From: Pseudomonadota bacterium
GTDB lineage: Bacteria > Pseudomonadota > Gammaproteobacteria > Xanthomonadales > Rhodanobacteraceae
NCBI GenBank assembly: GCA_025351555.1
Contig: JANXVS010000208.1
Span: forward strand, 1-9,660
Length of the DNA: 9,660 nucleotides
Direction of reading: 5' to 3'
The notes beneath the pieces were generated by a model. It searched no databases. It was not told where the DNA came from and saw only the letters and a program-made list of their open reading frames with translations. Below, piece by piece: positions 7,411 to 9,660 of this stretch (within the stretch, counting starts at the first letter, position 1; every line of letters begins with the position of its first letter). Position numbers and translations under genes: made by a program.

Positions 7411-7534
7411 TTTCCTTCTCCCGCTGGCGGGAGAAGATGCCCAGCTGCAATTGAAGATGGGCGGATGAATATGATCGTTCATGTCTTCGCAAGGTTTCCC
7501 TCACCCCAACCCTCTCCCGCAAGCGGGAGAGGGT
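7411..7534. repeat. REP-like double palindrome (BIME/REPIN-type element) between adaptor and pump genes
   Basis: Left palindrome CTTCTCCCGC (7415-7424) / GCGGGAGAAG (7427-7436), perfect ten-bp arms. A small middle hairpin GCCCA / TGGGC follows (7439-7443, 7458-7462), and then a right palindrome ACCCTCTCCCGC (7509-7520) / GCGGGAGAGGGT (7523-7534), perfect twelve-bp arms. The right half is preceded by CCCTCACCCCA. The pattern of CTCCCGC-nn-GCGGGAG palindromes flanking GGGCGGATGA is one I recall as a dispersed intergenic repeat in xanthomonads and other proteobacteria. Family name and copy number cannot be stated from this window. It fills most of the 225-bp gap, and its left arm holds the ribosome binding site of the pump gene. 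Confidence 0.75.
7414..7421 (-). promoter_or_regulatory. Ribosome binding site of the RND gene, inside a hairpin arm
   Basis: GGAGAAGG lies on the minus strand four bases before the ATG at 7409 (its GGAG part is eight bases away). It forms the 3' arm of the ten-bp palindrome at 7415-7436. When the mRNA folds, the site would be paired, so translation may depend on ribosomes arriving from upstream or on another factor. The pairing is seen; the regulatory effect is inferred. Confidence 0.55.
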
Positions 7535-7543
7535 GACTTAAGT

Positions 7544-7603
7544 GCCCTGCGCCGTTGCCTGCTGCTATCGGGGAGGGATTGCGATGCAGGCAACGGACAG
7601 GGC
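7544..7603. repeat. Long imperfect stem-loop between adaptor and pump genes
   Basis: GCCCTG (7544-7549) pairs with CAGGGC (7598-7603); after a small internal loop (CG against A), CCGTTGCCTGC (7552-7562) pairs with GCAGGCAACGG (7586-7596). That is 17 bp in all with a 23-base loop. No T run follows on either strand, so it is not an ordinary terminator. It lies 31 bp after the adaptor stop codon on the pump transcript and may act as an mRNA processing or stability element, or be the remnant of a small mobile repeat. Confidence 0.7.
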
Positions 7604-7634
7604 GTAACTTGTATATTTTGTTACAGCAGAACTT

Positions 7635-8750
7635 TTATAACATCAGTGGACGGTTGGCGGCATCGATCGGCGCGATCGCCTCGCCGTCGCGCAACTTGTG
7701 CACGCCGGCGGTGACGATCCACTGCTGCGCGCTGACGCCACTATCTAGGGCGACGCCCTGCTCGCGGTAAGCGGCCACGCTCACCGGCGCCAGATGCACC
7801 TGATGCGTTTTCGTGTCGACCACCCACACGGCCGGCTTGCCGGCTTGTTCGTACAGCGCCGACAGTGGAACCAGCGATTGTTGCGTCCGCCCCGCATCGA
7901 CAAAGTAGACACGCGCCGTCTGGCCGAGCTTCGGTGCGGCGTCGACGTCGTCGATCGTCACGCGTAAGCGGTAGGTGCGGGTAACGTGGTCAGCCTCGGG
8001 GCTGATCTCGCGCAAGTGTCCATTCAAATGCTTGCCGGCGTCGGCCCAGGCTTCGATCGTGGCCGATGTGTCGACGTGGTAGTCAGCGATGCGGTTCTCG
8101 GGCACGGCGATCTCGATTTCCAAGCCGCCATCGCGCGCCAGGGTGGCGATGCTCTGGCCGGCAGCGACGACTTGGCCGGTTTCGGCCGTGATCGTGGTGA
8201 TGACGCCGGTGTGATCGGCACGCAAGGTCGTGTATTCGGCCTGGTTCTGTGCCACTGCGAGCGCCGCCTGCATTTGCTTGACCTGCGCCTGCGCGGCCTT
8301 GAGTGTATTGTTCTGTGCGTCGACCTGGGTCTGACTGATGAAATGTTTGTCGAGCAGCGCGTGATAGCGGTTGTATTCGGATTGGCTCATGTCACGTGCG
8401 GCCTGCGCCGAGCCTAAGCCTGCCTGTGCACTGGCGACTTGCAGGCGCAAATCCAGCGGATCAAGTTCTGCCAAGACTTGCCCGGCCTGCACATGCGCGC
8501 CGACATCCACCAGCCGTGCCTTGATCTTGCCGGCTACGCGAAAGCCGAGCTGGCTTTCATAGCGCGCGTGCACGTCGCCGGAATAGACTTCGGCGTTGAG
8601 CGAGTCGGCCGTTTGCGGATGCGCCACTATCGCATTGCGCGGCGGTTCCGGCGCAGCAGCCTTGCTGGCGCAACCGGTGCTCAAGGCCAGCGTACTGCCC
8701 AAGACCAGGGTTACGGCGCATAATCCTGCTATATGGATGAGGTTACGCAT
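7635..8750 (-). CDS. RND efflux periplasmic adaptor subunit (membrane fusion protein), predicted lipoprotein
   Basis: Bridges the RND pump and the TolC channel in the periplasm. 371 residues, a usual length for the HlyD/AcrA family. N-terminal hydrophobic signal followed by LALSTGC with Cys27 as the likely lipidation site (serine at -3 is less common than leucine). Domains in order: first half of the lipoyl/barrel-sandwich domain (about 68-102, with FRVAGKIKARLVDVGAHVQAGQ split across 70-91); helical hairpin (about 103-172) rich in Ala and Gln for docking to TolC; second lipoyl half (about 175-205, DHTGVITTITAETGQVV); beta-barrel (about 208-285); membrane-proximal domain (about 290-365). The start at 8750 has GAGGA seven bases upstream. 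It is the first gene of the pump cluster and lies divergent to the TetR gene. A 225-bp gap, unusually long for an operon, separates it from the pump gene. Confidence 0.93.
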   Translation of the reverse strand: MRNLIHIAGLCAVTLVLGSTLALSTGCASKAAAPEPPRNAIVAHPQTADSLNAEVYSGDVHARYESQLGFRVAGKIKARLVDVGAHVQAGQVLAELDPLDLRLQVASAQAGLGSAQAARDMSQSEYNRYHALLDKHFISQTQVDAQNNTLKAAQAQVKQMQAALAVAQNQAEYTTLRADHTGVITTITAETGQVVAAGQSIATLARDGGLEIEIAVPENRIADYHVDTSATIEAWADAGKHLNGHLREISPEADHVTRTYRLRVTIDDVDAAPKLGQTARVYFVDAGRTQQSLVPLSALYEQAGKPAVWVVDTKTHQVHLAPVSVAAYREQGVALDSGVSAQQWIVTAGVHKLRDGEAIAPIDAANRPLML

Positions 8751-8757
8751 GGCTTTG

Positions 8758-8762
8758 TCCTC
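8758..8762 (-). promoter_or_regulatory. Ribosome binding site of the adaptor gene
   Basis: GAGGA on the minus strand, seven bases before the ATG at 8750. It fixes the adaptor start; no other in-frame ATG upstream carries such a site. Confidence 0.7.
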
Positions 8763-8800
8763 GTGGGTATCGATTGCAGCGAATTAGTGAACGCTGTGGT

Positions 8801-8829
8801 ATAGTATCAATACTAAACTGCACTGTCCA
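8801..8829 (-). promoter_or_regulatory. Predicted sigma-70 promoter of the adaptor-pump operon
   Basis: On the minus strand TGGACA (8829-8824; 5 of 6 to TTGACA) and TACTAT (8806-8801) are 17 bp apart. Transcription would begin near 8794, leaving a leader of about 44 bases before the ATG at 8750. The operator-like palindrome at 8802-8815 covers the -10 box and part of the spacer, as expected for repression by the divergent TetR protein. Confidence 0.55.
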
Positions 8830-8834
8830 GTATT
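8802..8834. promoter_or_regulatory. Putative TetR-family operator (AGTAT half-sites)
   Basis: Perfect palindrome TAGTAT-CA-ATACTA at 8802-8815. A third half-site AGTATT (8829-8834) makes a second inverted pair with AATACT (8809-8814). The site sits in the 115-bp gap between the divergent adaptor and tetR genes, over the -10 box of the predicted adaptor promoter and just upstream of the tetR -10 candidate. Binding here could repress both directions. Inferred from symmetry and position; no binding data. Confidence 0.6.
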
Positions 8835-8840
8835 TATAAC
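8835..8840 (+). promoter_or_regulatory. Candidate -10 box of the tetR-family gene (TATAAC)
   Basis: TATAAC matches TATAAT at five positions and would give a leader of about 19 bases before the ATG at 8866. No clear -35 hexamer is present at 16-18 bp; that region is occupied by the palindrome at 8802-8815, so the promoter may be weak and self-repressed. Confidence 0.4.
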
Positions 8841-8865
8841 TCGATTTGATGACCTCTATCCGATC

Positions 8866-9507
8866 ATGAATTTGCCTGCCATTGCCAAGACCTGCGGTCC
8901 CGGCCGCCCGAAAGACCTGGAAAAGCGCGCTGCCATCCTGCAGGCGGCCAAGCGCCTGTTCACCACGCTCGGCTTTGATGGCACCAGCATGGATGCGATC
9001 GCCAATGCGGCGGGCGTGTCCAAGCTCACCGTCTACAGTCATTATCAGGACAAGGAGCGGCTGTTCACCGCTGCGGTCGAATGCGTCTGCCAGGAGCAGA
9101 TGCCGGCGGAAATTTTTGCTGCAGACCTGAAAGGGCCGATCCGCAAACAATTGCTGACCATCGCTCGCGCGTTCTTCAGCCTGATCACCAGCGAAGAAGC
9201 CATGGCCGTGCATCGCACGATCGTTGCGAATGCGCGTCAGTCCCCCAAAGTCGCGGAACTGTTCTGGGACGCCGGACCCAAGCGCACCCAGGAGGGTTTC
9301 GAGTCATTCCTGCGCGACGAAGTGAAAGCCGGCAAGCTCGAAATCACCGATTTGCATCGCGCGGCGTCGCAGTTTTTCTGCCTGCTCAAGGGTGAATGCC
9401 ACGCACGCATGGAGTTCGGTTGCGGCGAGCTGCCGTGTCCGCAAGAAACCGACGAGCATCTGAATGCGACGGTCGACATGTTCCTGCGTGCGTATTCCCC
9501 ACGTTAG
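8866..9507 (+). CDS. TetR/AcrR-family transcriptional regulator, likely repressor of the adjacent efflux genes
   Basis: DNA-binding dimer that releases its operator when a ligand binds the C-terminal domain. 213 residues. The N-terminal arm GPGRPKDLEKRAAIL (11-25) is typical of the family, followed by LFTTLGFDGTSMDAIANAAG and the recognition helix VSKLTVYSHY (51-60), then KERLF. The C-terminal part (about 85-213) with HRTIVANA (116-123) and FFCLLKGE (170-177) resembles the AefR/AcrR-like ligand domain, from memory. Seven cysteines (10, 73, 75, 172, 178, 186, 191) are more than usual. Divergent orientation to the adaptor gene and the shared palindrome make local control of the pump the simplest role. 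Functionally this resembles MexL next to mexJK, but orthology is not shown. The ATG at 8866 has no good Shine-Dalgarno; it gives the expected N-terminus. Confidence 0.92.
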   Translation: MNLPAIAKTCGPGRPKDLEKRAAILQAAKRLFTTLGFDGTSMDAIANAAGVSKLTVYSHYQDKERLFTAAVECVCQEQMPAEIFAADLKGPIRKQLLTIARAFFSLITSEEAMAVHRTIVANARQSPKVAELFWDAGPKRTQEGFESFLRDEVKAGKLEITDLHRAASQFFCLLKGECHARMEFGCGELPCPQETDEHLNATVDMFLRAYSPR

Positions 9508-9547
9508 ATCCGCTCCTTGCTGAAAACTGGCGTCTCGCCATCGCCGC

Positions 9548-9577
9548 CGCTTCGTGATTCAATGCGCGCATGAAGCG
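9548..9577 (+). promoter_or_regulatory. Hairpin directly in front of, and overlapping, the TPP riboswitch
   Basis: CGCTTCGTG (9548-9556) pairs with CATGAAGCG (9569-9577), nine bp with one G-T, loop of twelve bases. No T run follows, so it is not a standard terminator for the tetR-type gene. Its 3' arm GAAGCG runs into the start of the riboswitch, where the 5' strand of aptamer stem P1 is expected. Confidence 0.5.
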
Positions 9578-9660
9578 GGGGTGCCTGCCGGCGGCCAAGA
9601 GCTGCCGACACGCTGAGAAAGTCCCTTCGTACCTGATCCGGGTGATGCCGGCGTAGGAAG
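9575..9660 (+). promoter_or_regulatory. TPP riboswitch aptamer (THI element), cut by window edge
   Basis: Binds thiamin pyrophosphate in the nascent mRNA and represses thiamin genes. Visible consensus parts: GGGGGTGCC (9577-9585), stem P3 CGGCGGC (9589-9595) with GCTGCCG (9601-9607) and loop CAAGA, the pyrimidine-binding GCTGAGA (9612-9618), ACCTGATC (9631-9638), stem P5 CCGG (9638-9641) with CCGG (9648-9651) around loop GTGATG, and GCGTAGGAAG (9651-9660). The closing strand of P1 and the expression platform are beyond the window. A thiamin biosynthesis or transport gene, thiC being the commonest in this group, should follow on the plus strand. It lies 67 bp after the tetR-type gene with no terminator between. 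Confidence 0.92.

Noticed and set aside
9508..9574. A promoter for the riboswitch-controlled transcript between the tetR-type gene and the aptamer
   Set aside because: TTGCTG (9517-9522) has no acceptable -10 box at 16-18 bp, and TTCAAT (9558-9563) has no -35 partner; the evidence is too thin.

Overview
The window looks like a chromosomal segment of a GC-rich gammaproteobacterium, most likely in the order Xanthomonadales (Xanthomonadaceae/Rhodanobacteraceae). The basis is the GC-rich codon use, the pairing of tolC with a protein-L-isoaspartate methyltransferase-like gene, and a dispersed CCCTCTCCCGC-type palindromic repeat that I remember as common in that group. This placement is inference; no 16S or other marker is present.

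Layout. (1) Positions 1-344, minus strand: the N-terminal third of an LpxL/HtrB-type lipid A lauroyl acyltransferase, cut by the window edge. (2) Positions 417-1745, plus strand: waaA (kdtA), the Kdo transferase, transcribed divergently from lpxL across a 72-bp gap. Both genes act in the same stretch of Kdo2-lipid A assembly. (3) A strong hairpin terminator at 1751-1786 separates waaA from the convergent tolC. (4) Minus strand, in order of transcription from right to left: a periplasmic adaptor (MFP) lipoprotein (8750-7635), a 1077-residue RND transporter (7409-4176), a methyltransferase of the PCMT family (3895-3236) and tolC (3194-1797). (5) Divergent from the adaptor, a TetR-family regulator (8866-9507, plus strand). 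Its intergenic region holds an AGTAT-type palindrome lying over a good promoter for the pump genes. (6) At the right edge, plus strand, a TPP riboswitch aptamer (about 9575-9660) that should control a thiamin gene just outside the window.

How the parts fit. The adaptor, RND pump and TolC can together form a complete tripartite efflux system under local TetR repression. TolC probably also has its own supply through a separate promoter in front of the methyltransferase gene, as a shared outer-membrane channel would need. The sequence resemblance of the pump is to the MexK/TriC-like branch, from memory of those sequences.

The non-coding DNA carries the least explained material. Three tandem units of about 49 bp (4021-4174) sit directly behind the RND stop codon. 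Each contains two palindromes, and the third unit has changed both arms of its hairpins in a compensating way. The 225-bp gap between adaptor and pump holds a 17-bp imperfect stem-loop and a pair of REP-like palindromes, one of which contains the ribosome binding site of the pump gene. No gap between genes exceeds 300 bp. I saw no tRNA, rRNA, CRISPR array, insertion sequence or clearly novel protein system; the genes are of known families.
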